Source: Kangiellaceae bacterium
GTDB lineage: Bacteria > Pseudomonadota > Gammaproteobacteria > Enterobacterales > Kangiellaceae
Reading direction: 5' to 3'
NCBI GenBank assembly: GCA_030148365.1
Contig: JASBTO010000262.1
Location: forward strand, 1 to 16,429
DNA length: 16,429 nt
Position numbers and translations under genes: made by a program. The notes under the pieces are model-generated. The model was not told the DNA's origin, did not search any database, and saw only the letters and a list, made by a program, of their open reading frames with translations. Positions 1 to 7,922 of this stretch are shown here, in pieces (positions within the stretch are counted from its first letter, which is position 1; each line of letters opens with the position of its first letter).

Positions 1-1479
1 GCGGCGGCCGGCGATGCCGGCATTGCGGCAGAGGATGTCGCGCTGTCCTATCAGTTTACGGTGCAATCCATTGGCGAGGTCATGACGGCCGCCAAGCAGT
101 TCTACATCGACCTGCCTTTTTCCCTGGGCGCGCCGCCGGCCACCAGTTTCTCCAGCCTGTTTACCACCACCGCGCCTTTCACAGGCCTCGGTGCGGCTAA
201 TCTGCATAAAGGCAACATCACCATTCCCTATTTTCTGAGCGCGCCTTCGGCAATGAATCCGACGGCGATTCTCAACGAGCACTGGGTGGCAGCGTCAATG
301 GTGCCGAATCCGGCGGATCCGACCATGTTGGTGCCCAACCCCCTGGCGGGCGGCAATCTGACCTACGCCAACAAGTTGCCGGAGAAAAAGAGCGATCAGA
401 CAATACCCTTGATGGTGTCCACGCCCGTCGATACGGTCTCCTGCCCGAAGCCCTGGAGCGTCATGATTTTCCAGCACGGCATCACCGGTAACCGCACCCA
501 GATGCTGGGCATTGCTGACGCGATGGCGGCTGCCTGTATTGCGGTCGTTTCAATGGACATGCCTCTGCACGGTATTGACGCCAACAACCCCGTTCACCTG
601 GGCTTGCAGGCCGCGAGCGCGGGCGCGATTGGCATCTTCGAGGGCTATGACAGCAGTAGCCTGCACGAGCGGACTTTCGGCGTCGATTTCGCTGATAACG
701 CAACCCGCGCACCCGGCCCTGACGGGATGGCAGATGCTTCCGGCGCTCACTTCATCAACCTGACCAATCTGGTCGTGTCACGGGATAATCTGCGTGAAGC
801 GTCCATGGACTTGCTGGCACTGGAAAAAGCCATTCCTTTCATGGACATCGATGGCGACACGGCACCGGATTTCAATCCCGCCCAGGTGCATTTCATGGGG
901 CATTCTCTTGGCGCCATGACAGGGTCCAATTATATTGCCTATTCCGACCTTGCACAGACCGCGAACCTGGCCATCCCCAGCGGCGGTATTGCCAAAATGA
1001 TCAATGCCTCCGAGTCTTTCGGCCCGATTGTGCGCGCTGGCCTGGAAGCGGAAGGTGTGTTGCCGGGAACTCCGGACTTCGAAGCCTTCCTGTTTGCTGC
1101 CCAGACCGTTATTGACGCAGGTGATCCGATCAGCCACGCGGATGTTGCTGTGGCTGCCAACATTCCGACCCTGGCACTCCAGATCAAGAATGACGCGACC
1201 ATCCCCAATTCGGTTCCCGGTGCGCCTCTGGCCGGCACCGAACCGTTTGCGCGGGTTCTGGATCTGACCACCTACACCGAGTCAGTCATGGACGCAGCCG
1301 GCTTGCGGGCTTTCGTCAAGTACACGATGGGTAACCACGGCACACCGATCAGTCCGGCCGGCGAAAATGGCCCGACGGAGTTCCTGGAGGTGACAACCGC
1401 CATCCAGACCCAGATTGCGACCTTCGCCGCGAGCGGCGGTACGAGCCTGGTGGTGGACCCGGATCTCGTTGAACCCTGA
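1..1479 (+). CDS. Extracellular lipase, Pla-1/cef (VolA-like) family, 3' part
   Basis: The reading frame is open from base 1, so the N-terminus (signal sequence and N-terminal lipase domain) lies outside the window; GTG 61 is an internal valine, not a start. The visible part is an alpha/beta hydrolase. An oxyanion-loop motif FQHGITGNRTQ begins at 469. The nucleophile elbow GHSLGAM has its serine codon at 904-906. A likely acid residue lies in NDATIPNS (Asp codon 1192-1194) and a likely catalytic histidine in GNHGTP (codon 1336-1338). The segment ALSYQFTVQSIGEVM near the left edge is typical of this family of secreted or surface (lyso)phospholipases/lipases, which release fatty acids from lipids outside the cell. 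The triad assignment is inferred from motif order. The gene ends at TGA 1477-1479, just before a strong terminator. Substrate preference cannot be read from the sequence. Confidence 0.88.
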   Translation, partial: AAAGDAGIAAEDVALSYQFTVQSIGEVMTAAKQFYIDLPFSLGAPPATSFSSLFTTTAPFTGLGAANLHKGNITIPYFLSAPSAMNPTAILNEHWVAASMVPNPADPTMLVPNPLAGGNLTYANKLPEKKSDQTIPLMVSTPVDTVSCPKPWSVMIFQHGITGNRTQMLGIADAMAAACIAVVSMDMPLHGIDANNPVHLGLQAASAGAIGIFEGYDSSSLHERTFGVDFADNATRAPGPDGMADASGAHFINLTNLVVSRDNLREASMDLLALEKAIPFMDIDGDTAPDFNPAQVHFMGHSLGAMTGSNYIAYSDLAQTANLAIPSGGIAKMINASESFGPIVRAGLEAEGVLPGTPDFEAFLFAAQTVIDAGDPISHADVAVAANIPTLALQIKNDATIPNSVPGAPLAGTEPFARVLDLTTYTESVMDAAGLRAFVKYTMGNHGTPISPAGENGPTEFLEVTTAIQTQIATFAASGGTSLVVDPDLVEP

Positions 1480-1497
1480 TAGGGGATCGACTAGACT
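1469..1497 (+). promoter_or_regulatory. Candidate sigma70 promoter for the sohB unit
   Basis: TTGAAC (1469-1474) and TAGACT (1492-1497) are separated by exactly 17 bases and each matches four of six consensus positions. The predicted start near 1504 falls at the first bases of the lipase terminator hairpin, and the -35 box lies inside the last lipase codons. No better promoter was seen between the terminator and the sohB start. This is pattern matching only. Confidence 0.4.
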
Positions 1498-1502
1498 GCA
1501 AG

Positions 1503-1526
1503 GCCCCCGATTTCGGGGGCTTTTTT
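1503..1526 (+). terminator. Rho-independent terminator of the lipase gene
   Basis: GCCCCCG (1503-1509) pairs perfectly with CGGGGGC (1514-1520) around a four-base ATTT loop and is followed at once by six T residues (1521-1526). It lies 23 bases after the lipase stop codon and isolates the lipase from the sohB run. Confidence 0.92.
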
Positions 1527-1575
1527 ACTTGTGCACCAGAAAATTGCGATTCCCAGAGTATCCAGGAGAACCTGA

Positions 1576-2706
1576 TTGGAGTTTTTAACCGAATACGGCC
1601 TGTTTTTGGCCAAAACCGTCACTATCGTGGCCGGCCTGCTGATTATTGTCGGCGCGCTGGTCAGCGCCAAACACAAACGTCACGCACCCGGCAAGGGCGA
1701 GATACAAATCACCAATATTGGTGATGACATCAAGTCTCTGGCCAATGCCATTCATCATGAAGTGATGAACAAGGCGGAATACAAGCACTTCCACAAGCAG
1801 GAAAAGCAACAGGAAAAGGCCGAGCAGAAACGCCGCAAAGCCGCGTTGAAAAAAGCGCCGCCGGACGTTGCAGCCAAGGCGGAAAAAAGCGAATCCGAAA
1901 GCACGCCGGCCGATCAGTCCGCCGCCGATGGGCATGGCGAGCAGCCATCCAGGCGTATTTACGTTCTCGATTTCGACGGTGATGTAAAAGCCAGCGAAGT
2001 CGAATCAATGCGCGAGGAAATTACCGCGATTATTGCCGCATCCCGCAAGGGTGACGAAGTTCTTGTGCGGCTGGAGAGTCCGGGCGGCATGGTGCATACC
2101 TATGGCCTTGCGGCATCCCAGTTACGTCGGCTCAAACAACATGGCCTGAAACTGACCATCGCCGTCGATGAGGTAGCTGCCAGCGGCGGCTACATGATGG
2201 CCTGTGTGGCCGATGAAATTCTGGCCGCGCCTTTTGCGGTACTCGGTTCCATTGGCGTGGTTGCCGAGGTTCCCAACTTCCACCGTCTCCTGAACAAAGC
2301 CAATGTTGACTATGAACTGCACACGGCTGGCGAATACAAAAGAACCCTGACCATGTTCGGCGAAAACTCTCCTCGCGCACGGCAAAAATTCCGGGAAGAG
2401 CTCGACGAAACCCACGATCTGTTCAAAGCATTTATCCGTGAGAACCGGCCCCAGCTGGATGTCGAAAGCGTCGCCACGGGCGAGCACTGGTACGGCGTCC
2501 AGGCGCAGTCACGGGGGCTGGTCGACAAGATCCAGACCAGCGATGATTTTCTGCTCAAGGCCAGTGAAAACGCCGAGATATTCGGGGTCAAATATGACAT
2601 CAGGAAGCCGTTGACCGAGCGCCTGTCCATCAGTCTTCAGGAGGGCGCTGATCGCCTGTTGATGAAGTGGTGGCAGCGCGGAAGTAATCCGGGACTTTAC
2701 AAGTAG
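1576..2706 (+). CDS. sohB: SohB-type inner-membrane serine protease (peptidase S49)
   Basis: This is a 376-residue S49-family (signal peptide peptidase A-like) protease anchored in the inner membrane. The start is TTG 1576, with AGGAG at 1564-1568 seven bases upstream; the N-terminus MEFLTEYGLFLAK is typical of SohB. One membrane segment spans about residues 9-29. A Lys/Glu/Ala-rich charged linker (about 65-125) follows, then the S49 domain. The Ser-Lys dyad is visible: Ser203 in AASGGYMMA and Lys255 in EYKRTL. The 52-residue spacing agrees with the E. coli dyad as I recall it (Ser178/Lys230). The protein is about 27 residues longer than E. coli SohB, mostly in the linker. E. coli sohB was found as a multicopy suppressor of degP loss; the natural substrates are unclear. 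tpm starts 3 bases after the stop, so the two genes are probably co-transcribed and translationally linked. Confidence 0.95.
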   Translation: MEFLTEYGLFLAKTVTIVAGLLIIVGALVSAKHKRHAPGKGEIQITNIGDDIKSLANAIHHEVMNKAEYKHFHKQEKQQEKAEQKRRKAALKKAPPDVAAKAEKSESESTPADQSAADGHGEQPSRRIYVLDFDGDVKASEVESMREEITAIIAASRKGDEVLVRLESPGGMVHTYGLAASQLRRLKQHGLKLTIAVDEVAASGGYMMACVADEILAAPFAVLGSIGVVAEVPNFHRLLNKANVDYELHTAGEYKRTLTMFGENSPRARQKFREELDETHDLFKAFIRENRPQLDVESVATGEHWYGVQAQSRGLVDKIQTSDDFLLKASENAEIFGVKYDIRKPLTERLSISLQEGADRLLMKWWQRGSNPGLYK

Positions 2707-2709
2707 ACA

Positions 2710-3360
2710 ATGGACCGGGACTTCTGGCAAAGGCGCTGGTCCCGGGGCCAGATTGGCTTTCATCAGGAGCAGGTCAATTCGCACCTGCTCCATCACGCTG
2801 ACAGACTGTTTCCGGTCGGCGCGCCGGTTTTTCTGCCGCTCTGCGGAAAAAGCCTGGATCTGGCCTGGCTGGCTGCGCGCGGCAATCCCGTCATTGGTGT
2901 GGAATTCAACGAGCTGGCAGTCAGGCAGTATTTTTCCGAACAGGAACTGCGGCCCGACAGAGTGACTGTCGGCCAGTTCGAATCCTTCAGTAGTCGCCGT
3001 CAGCAGATTCTGCTCGGCGATTTCTTCAATCTGACAAGCGCGCAACTCGCGGACTGCCATCGGGTCTTTGACCGGGCGGCGTTGGTCGCGCTGGACGTCT
3101 CCAGCCGCAGACGCTATGTCGCACATCTGCTGCGTATTTTGCCTCGCCCTTTGGAGATACTGCTGGTCACTTTCGAGTACCGGCAGGAGCAGATGTCAGG
3201 CCCGCCGTTCGCCGTTATGGAAGAGGAGGTAAGGAAACTTTACGCCGGCGGTGATATAAAGTTACTTGGCCGTGAGAAACTTTCCGCAATAGATCCCCGC
3301 TGGCGGGAGTTGGGTCTGGTCGCACTGGCAGAAGCGGTTTACCATATTCGCATCCGCTAA
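2710..3360 (+). CDS. tpm: Thiopurine S-methyltransferase
   Basis: The 216-residue product has the usual length for bacterial TPMT. These enzymes transfer the methyl group of S-adenosylmethionine to aromatic thiols; in bacteria the family is linked to methylation and resistance of selenium and tellurium oxyanions. The N-terminal DFWQRRWSRGQIGFHQ is the family signature. The SAM-binding region LPLCGKSLDLAWLAARG lies at about residues 42-58 and is followed by VIGVEFNELAV. Further on come FDRAALVAL (about 118-126) and the late motif LLVTFEYRQEQMSGPPF. No signal peptide is seen, so the enzyme is cytosolic. ATG 2710 lies three bases after the sohB stop, which implies translational coupling. The link with sohB has no obvious metabolic meaning. 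Confidence 0.96.
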   Translation: MDRDFWQRRWSRGQIGFHQEQVNSHLLHHADRLFPVGAPVFLPLCGKSLDLAWLAARGNPVIGVEFNELAVRQYFSEQELRPDRVTVGQFESFSSRRQQILLGDFFNLTSAQLADCHRVFDRAALVALDVSSRRRYVAHLLRILPRPLEILLVTFEYRQEQMSGPPFAVMEEEVRKLYAGGDIKLLGREKLSAIDPRWRELGLVALAEAVYHIRIR

Positions 3361-3397
3361 ATTGCTGACATCCACACGCAAGGAACAGGATATTCCC

Positions 3398-4462
3398 ATG
3401 CTTCGAATTGCCTTTATCATCCAGGCTTGTTTTTTTCTGATTGCCTGCGGCACTGCCCCCGTCGTCACCAACGACCGGGCCGGGACCTTGCCCGCGCCGA
3501 TTACCAATAACGCGGTGGCCGCCATCGAGCAGGATGACGGTTGGGCTATCTTCAGCTTCAACGGCCTTGGCAAGGGCAAAGGGTGGCAACAGGTTTCCAA
3601 CGTCGCTTTCCGTGTCGATCCGGATTCTGGTAAAGCCGAGACCCTGGCCCCGGTACCGGGCATCGGCCGCCTGGCGAGCACCGCGGCGGTCGCCGGGGGT
3701 GACATCTATATTTTCGGGGGCTATACCGTCGCGGAAGACGGAACCGAAAAGTCACTGGCGGAAGTCTGGAAGTTTGATCCCTTCAATGAAATCTTTACCC
3801 GCCAGGCGGACATGCCGACAGCCGTCGATGATTCCGTCGCGCTGACCTACCGGGATCGCTACATCTATTTGCTTGGCGGTTGGCACGATCAGGGCAATGT
3901 CCGTAACGTTCAGGTCTATGACACCCGGGATCAAAGGTGGATGCAGGCAACGCCGTTTCCGGGCACTCCGGTGTTCGGCCATGCAGGCGCCATTTACGGT
4001 CGCAGCCTGCTCCTTGTCGATGGCGTAGCGGTCACCGGCCAGGTCGAAGGCAGGCGTCAGTTCGGCGCCATTGCCCAGTTCTGGACAGGCACCATCGATG
4101 CAGACAACCCGGCACGGATCGACTGGCAGCAACTGCCGGACCACCCCGGCCAGCCCCTGTACCGGGCGGGCGCCACGGTGGACCGGAACGACCGCCGGCT
4201 GATCCTTGCCGGCGGCAGCAACAATCCCTACAACTATAATGGTATTGGTTATAACGGCGCCCCGAGTCAGCCGGCGCAGGAAATCATGAGCTACGATTTT
4301 GATTCCGGGCGTTGGCGCGTGCTGGGGCTTCTCGAAACCGGCGTGATGGATCTCCGGGGTCTGGTCAAGGTGACTGATGACTATTTTCTGGTTGGCGGCA
4401 TGACCCGGGATCAGCAGGTCAGCGACGGCATCTTCAGGTTTCGCCTGCCGGCGAATGATTAA
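3398..4462 (+). CDS. Kelch-repeat beta-propeller lipoprotein
   Basis: ATG 3398 is preferred over the in-frame TTG at 3362. It has an AGGA (3387-3390) seven bases upstream, and the protein then begins directly with a lipoprotein signal peptide: hydrophobic residues 4-16 and lipobox LIAC with the modified Cys17. Glycine at +2 suggests outer-membrane sorting. The 354-residue product has kelch-type blades marked by paired glycines after hydrophobic strands: IYIFGGY, IYLLGGWH, LILAGGSNNP and YFLVGGM, with Trp or Phe later in several blades (EVWKFDP, DQRWMQA, GRWRVLG). Four blades are clear and the total may be five or six. No catalytic residues can be assigned. It could bind carbohydrate or protein, or be related to the periplasmic kelch sialate mutarotases, but nothing in the neighbourhood concerns sialic acid. 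It lies 37 bases after tpm and 25 before the S9 hydrolase, so it is probably in the same transcript. Confidence 0.85.
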   Translation: MLRIAFIIQACFFLIACGTAPVVTNDRAGTLPAPITNNAVAAIEQDDGWAIFSFNGLGKGKGWQQVSNVAFRVDPDSGKAETLAPVPGIGRLASTAAVAGGDIYIFGGYTVAEDGTEKSLAEVWKFDPFNEIFTRQADMPTAVDDSVALTYRDRYIYLLGGWHDQGNVRNVQVYDTRDQRWMQATPFPGTPVFGHAGAIYGRSLLLVDGVAVTGQVEGRRQFGAIAQFWTGTIDADNPARIDWQQLPDHPGQPLYRAGATVDRNDRRLILAGGSNNPYNYNGIGYNGAPSQPAQEIMSYDFDSGRWRVLGLLETGVMDLRGLVKVTDDYFLVGGMTRDQQVSDGIFRFRLPAND

Positions 4463-4487
4463 AGTTGAAAAATAACAAGGACAGATT

Positions 4488-6434
4488 ATGAGCCAGAATC
4501 AAAAACAGATTGCGCCTTACGGAACCTGGGAATCACCCTTGTCCGCGGACAATGTCGCCAGCCAGGGAACCCGGCTTGGACAAATCCGGCAGGAAGAGGG
4601 CACAGCCTACTGGCTGGAAAGTCGTCCGGATGAAGGCGGCAGAGGCGTGATTGTTCGCAGCGCGCCGGACGGAGAAGCGGAGGATATTACGCCGGAAGGT
4701 TACTCGGTCCGATCCCGTGTGCATGAATATGCCGGCGCCGATTTTTGGGTACACGGCGGGGAGGTTTTTTTCGCCAACGATGCCGATCAGCGCATTTACC
4801 GCCAGTCACCGGACAAGCCGCCGGTCGCGCTGACACCCGAGCCTGAAACTGTCATGGGTCTTCGCTACTGTGATGGCGACGTCTCGCCGTGTGGCAGCTA
4901 TATGGTTTGCGTGCGGGAACGGCATGAGGCGGACGGCGAGGTTCACAACGACCTTATTCGCATTGCCCTGCAGGGCGCTCCGGATGTCAGTGTCGTGCAC
5001 AGCGGTTTCGATTTCTATGCCGACCCGAGGATTAGTCCGGACGGCAAAAAGTTGGTCTGGATCTCCTGGGATCAACCCCACATGCCCTGGGATGCGACGC
5101 AACTCTGGCAACTCGATCTCAGCTCCGGCGAACCGGCCACTTGTCTGTTTGGGGGTAACAAGCCCCAGTCCATTTACCAGCCGTCCTGGAGTCCGTCTGG
5201 CATTCTGCACTTTGTCTCTGATCGCAGCGGTTGGTGGAATCTCTACTCCCTGGATGACGGTATGCTCAATGCCCTGACCCCAATGGCCATCGATTTCGGC
5301 TTGCCGCAGTGGGTCTTTGGTACCAACACCTATACCTTTGCCGATCAGGACCGGATCCTGATCCTCGGCACTTCGAACGGGGAGCAACATCTGTATCTGG
5401 TGGAAACCGCCAACGGTCATCTGGAAACCCTGGATCTGCCCTGGAATCATTTTTCCGGCCATTTGTTCTACCACGACCATGAGCTGATATTCGGCGCGGC
5501 ATCGCCCACACAGGGCATGGCCGTTATCCGTTTCGATCTGCACAATCTGACAGGCACCCAATTGTCCAATGACAATCCGGATCTGCTGTCTCCGGACGAG
5601 ATTTCCACCGGCCGGCATTTCAGCTTTCCGACCACCAATGATGACCAGGCCCATGCCTATTATTATCCGCCGCTGAATGCGGATTACTGCGGGCCTGAAG
5701 ATGAGTTGCCACCGCTTGTCGTCATGAGTCATGGCGGCCCTACATCGGCGGCGGACAACAGTTTCAGCCAGGCGACCCAGTTCTGGACCAGCCGCGGCTT
5801 TGCCGTTGTGGACGTCAATTACCGGGGCAGCAGCGGTTACGGGAGAGCTTACCGGCAACGCTTGCAAGGCCAGTGGGGAATTTACGACGTGGACGATTGT
5901 GTCGCCGCGGCGCAATTCCTGGCAGGCAAGAATCTGGTGGATGGCAAGCGTCTGGCGATCCGGGGTGGCAGCGCCGGCGGTTACACCACTTTGTGCGCGC
6001 TTACCTTTACCGATGTATTTGCCGTCGGTTGCAGCCGCTACGGCGTCGCCGATCTCGAATTACTGGCCAGCGACAGCCACAAGTTCGAGGCCCGTTATCT
6101 TGACAGTCTGATCGGCACCTTACCCGAAGATCAGGAACTGTATCAGGCCCGCTCACCGATCCATCACACCCACTTGCTGTCCTGCCCGGTCCTGCTCGTG
6201 CAGGGGCTGGAAGACAAGGTCGTACCCCCGGGCCAGGCGGAAGCCATGGTAGCCGCACTCGAGGACAAAGGTTTGCCCCATGCCTATGTGACTTTTGCCA
6301 ACGAGCAGCATGGTTTTCGACGCAAGGAAAATATCCAGCGGGCGCTGGAAGCAGAGTTGCAGTTTTATGCGGCGATTTTCGGATTTGAGTTGCCGGAAGA
6401 GCTGCCGGAACTGAAAATCAGCGGCGCAGACTAA
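4488..6434 (+). CDS. S9 family peptidase (prolyl oligopeptidase / acylaminoacyl peptidase-like)
   Basis: The 648-residue cytosolic protein has no signal peptide. AAGGA (4476-4480) lies seven bases before ATG 4488. The first ~390 residues form a beta-propeller with TolB/DPP-like blades (for example RISPDGKKLVWISWD and SPSGILHFVSDRSGWWNLY). The C-terminal alpha/beta hydrolase carries VMSHGGPT, the RGSSGYGRAYR loop, the nucleophile elbow GGSAGGYTT (Ser495), Asp576 in GLEDKVVPP and His608 in EQHGFRR. This order and spacing are those of S9C-type dipeptidyl/acylaminoacyl peptidases, which cleave short or N-acylated peptides admitted through the propeller. Exact specificity cannot be read from the sequence. 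It is the last gene of the plus-strand run begun by sohB, and its TAA sits in the loop of a hairpin. Confidence 0.94.
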   Translation: MSQNQKQIAPYGTWESPLSADNVASQGTRLGQIRQEEGTAYWLESRPDEGGRGVIVRSAPDGEAEDITPEGYSVRSRVHEYAGADFWVHGGEVFFANDADQRIYRQSPDKPPVALTPEPETVMGLRYCDGDVSPCGSYMVCVRERHEADGEVHNDLIRIALQGAPDVSVVHSGFDFYADPRISPDGKKLVWISWDQPHMPWDATQLWQLDLSSGEPATCLFGGNKPQSIYQPSWSPSGILHFVSDRSGWWNLYSLDDGMLNALTPMAIDFGLPQWVFGTNTYTFADQDRILILGTSNGEQHLYLVETANGHLETLDLPWNHFSGHLFYHDHELIFGAASPTQGMAVIRFDLHNLTGTQLSNDNPDLLSPDEISTGRHFSFPTTNDDQAHAYYYPPLNADYCGPEDELPPLVVMSHGGPTSAADNSFSQATQFWTSRGFAVVDVNYRGSSGYGRAYRQRLQGQWGIYDVDDCVAAAQFLAGKNLVDGKRLAIRGGSAGGYTTLCALTFTDVFAVGCSRYGVADLELLASDSHKFEARYLDSLIGTLPEDQELYQARSPIHHTHLLSCPVLLVQGLEDKVVPPGQAEAMVAALEDKGLPHAYVTFANEQHGFRRKENIQRALEAELQFYAAIFGFELPEELPELKISGAD

Positions 6435-6443
6435 CTGCGCCGC
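6421..6443. terminator. Stem-loop between convergent genes, candidate terminator
   Basis: GCGGCGCAG (6421-6429) and CTGCGCCGC (6435-6443) form a perfect 9-bp stem around a five-base loop that contains the S9 peptidase stop codon TAA. No T tract follows on the plus strand. On the minus strand the stem is followed by TGATTTTC, a weak T run, so it may serve the convergent symporter transcript better. The hairpin is certain; its role as terminator is inferred. Confidence 0.55.
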
Positions 6444-6460
6444 CGTCGGCGGGCTATCTC

Positions 6461-7723
6461 TCAGGTCGACTCTTCAATCATGCCCGCATCCGGATCATTG
6501 AATGTTTCATAATCCAGCGCGCCTTCGCTCTTGCCGACGATACAGGTGACCGCGGCATCGCCGGTAATATTGACGGCGGTCCGGGTCATGTCGAGCAGGC
6601 GATCAATACCCAATATGAAGCCGATGGCCTCGACGGGCAGGCCGACCTGGGCAAGGACGCCGGCCAGCATGATCAGACCGACACTGGGCACCCCGGCAGT
6701 GCCGATGGACGCCAGAGTCGCGGTCAGCACCACGGTCAGCAACTGGGCCATGGTCAAATCGACACTGTAGGCCTGGGCGATAAAAATCGTCGCGATGCCC
6801 TGCATGATGGCCGTGCCGTCCATGTTGATGGTGGCGCCGAGGGGAATCGTGAAGGAGGCGACACTGTTATCGACTCCCAGCCGCTTTTCAACCGTTCGCA
6901 GAGTCACCGGCAAGGTCGCGTTGCTGCTGGAGGTGCTGAAGGCAAAGACCTGGGTCGCCCACATCTTTTTCAGGAAGGTCACCGGGTTGAGACCGCCCAA
7001 CAGCTTCAGCAAGACCGGGTAGGTCACCAGACCGTGGAGCAGCAGCACGCCGATAACGAGTAGAAAATACCCGCCCAGCGACTGGATTAGCTCATCAAAG
7101 GGGAAGGTCGCGAATACCTTGGCAATCAGGCAGAAGACCCCGTAGGGCGCCAGGCGCATAATCACCATGACCAGTTTCATGATCACTTCGTTGACGTCAC
7201 TGAAAAACTTGCCGATGCGTACGCCCGGTTGGCCGGCGCGGGTGATTGCATAGCCGAACAGGACGGCGAACATGATGATCTGCAGCATGTTGGCTTCGGC
7301 CATTGCCAGAATCGGGTTTTCCGGTACCAGATTGGTAATAATTTCCGAAAGTGGCGGTTTTTCCGCAGGCGTAAAAGTTGCCTCGGAAAGATCCAGGCCG
7401 CTGCCGGGTTTGAAAACCAGCGCCAAAGCCAGCGCCGCCGAGATGGCAATGGCCGTGGTGGCGAGATAGAGTCCCAGAGTCTTGATGCTCAGCCGGCCCA
7501 GTTTGCTCGGGTCGGTGAGGGAACTGGTGCCGACGATCAGGGAAACCAGCACCAGCGGCACCATCAGCATTTTCAGCGCCTTGATAAACAGGGTACCGAC
7601 GATGCCGAACAAACCATCGATCAAATAGTCATTGACGAATTCCGACTCGGGCAACCATTGTAAAAAAGTACCGACCACCAGGCCGGCCAGCATGAAGACA
7701 AGAATTTTGGTACTCAGGGACAT
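6461..7723 (-). CDS. Dicarboxylate/acidic amino acid:cation symporter (SLC1/DAACS family)
   Basis: This 420-residue inner-membrane protein belongs to the GltP/GltPh/DctA family, which takes up glutamate, aspartate or C4-dicarboxylates with Na+ or H+. Core family motifs are visible: STSSS at 263-267 (hairpin HP1), NMDGT at 300-304 (TM7), GTAGVPSVG at 341-349 (HP2) and LDMTRTAVNITGD ending at 389 (TM8). In TM8, Asp378, Arg381 and Asn385 align with GltPh Asp394, Arg397 and Asn401. The retained arginine, which binds the side-chain carboxylate, favours an acidic substrate over a neutral one. The start is ATG at 7723; no strong Shine-Dalgarno is seen before it. The gene is convergent with the S9 peptidase (26-base gap) and divergent from the sensor kinase. 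An exact symbol (gltP, gltT or dctA) cannot be chosen from sequence alone. Confidence 0.93.
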   Translation of the reverse strand: MSLSTKILVFMLAGLVVGTFLQWLPESEFVNDYLIDGLFGIVGTLFIKALKMLMVPLVLVSLIVGTSSLTDPSKLGRLSIKTLGLYLATTAIAISAALALALVFKPGSGLDLSEATFTPAEKPPLSEIITNLVPENPILAMAEANMLQIIMFAVLFGYAITRAGQPGVRIGKFFSDVNEVIMKLVMVIMRLAPYGVFCLIAKVFATFPFDELIQSLGGYFLLVIGVLLLHGLVTYPVLLKLLGGLNPVTFLKKMWATQVFAFSTSSSNATLPVTLRTVEKRLGVDNSVASFTIPLGATINMDGTAIMQGIATIFIAQAYSVDLTMAQLLTVVLTATLASIGTAGVPSVGLIMLAGVLAQVGLPVEAIGFILGIDRLLDMTRTAVNITGDAAVTCIVGKSEGALDYETFNDPDAGMIEEST

Positions 7724-7795
7724 AGGGACGGGATTCTTCTGATCGGGATGCGCTAGAGCCTACCAGTCTTTGCCGGTCCAGAAAAGCGGGTCCGC

Positions 7796-7810
7796 GCCGG
7801 TCCCACCGGC
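7796..7810. other. Small dyad in the symporter/kinase intergenic region
   Basis: GCCGGT (7796-7801) and ACCGGC (7805-7810) are inverted around CCC. The roughly 200-base divergent region 7724-7922 holds this dyad and the kinase promoter candidate; nothing else was recognised there. The GC-rich context makes chance likely. Confidence 0.2.
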
Positions 7811-7855
7811 AGTCGGTCGGGCGCGGTCATTGAGTCCTTGAAGTGGCGCGGTCGC

Positions 7856-7884
7856 TTATCCCCGAGGCCCGAACTCGCTATACT
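7856..7884 (+). promoter_or_regulatory. Candidate promoter of the propeller histidine kinase
   Basis: A good -10 box TATACT (7879-7884) has a weak -35 TTATCC (7856-7861) at 17-base spacing. The predicted start near 7891 would exclude the upstream TTG at 7887 as a start codon and supports translation from GTG 7923 with a short leader of about 32 bases. Confidence 0.45.
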
Positions 7885-7922
7885 CGTTGGCAGGTCCTGA
7901 AACAGGCGGGCAAGTTCTGATC

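Noticed and set aside
61..63. GTG as the start of the lipase
   Set aside because: The frame is open to base 1 and the upstream residues AEDVALSYQFT fit the family, so the gene starts outside the window.
4806..5915. 369-codon minus-strand open frame opposite the S9 peptidase
   Set aside because: A shadow of a well-supported gene, with no recognisable motif or start context.
7856..7864. TTATCCCCG considered as a DnaA box
   Set aside because: It departs from TTATCCACA, stands alone and has no AT-rich region or origin genes nearby.
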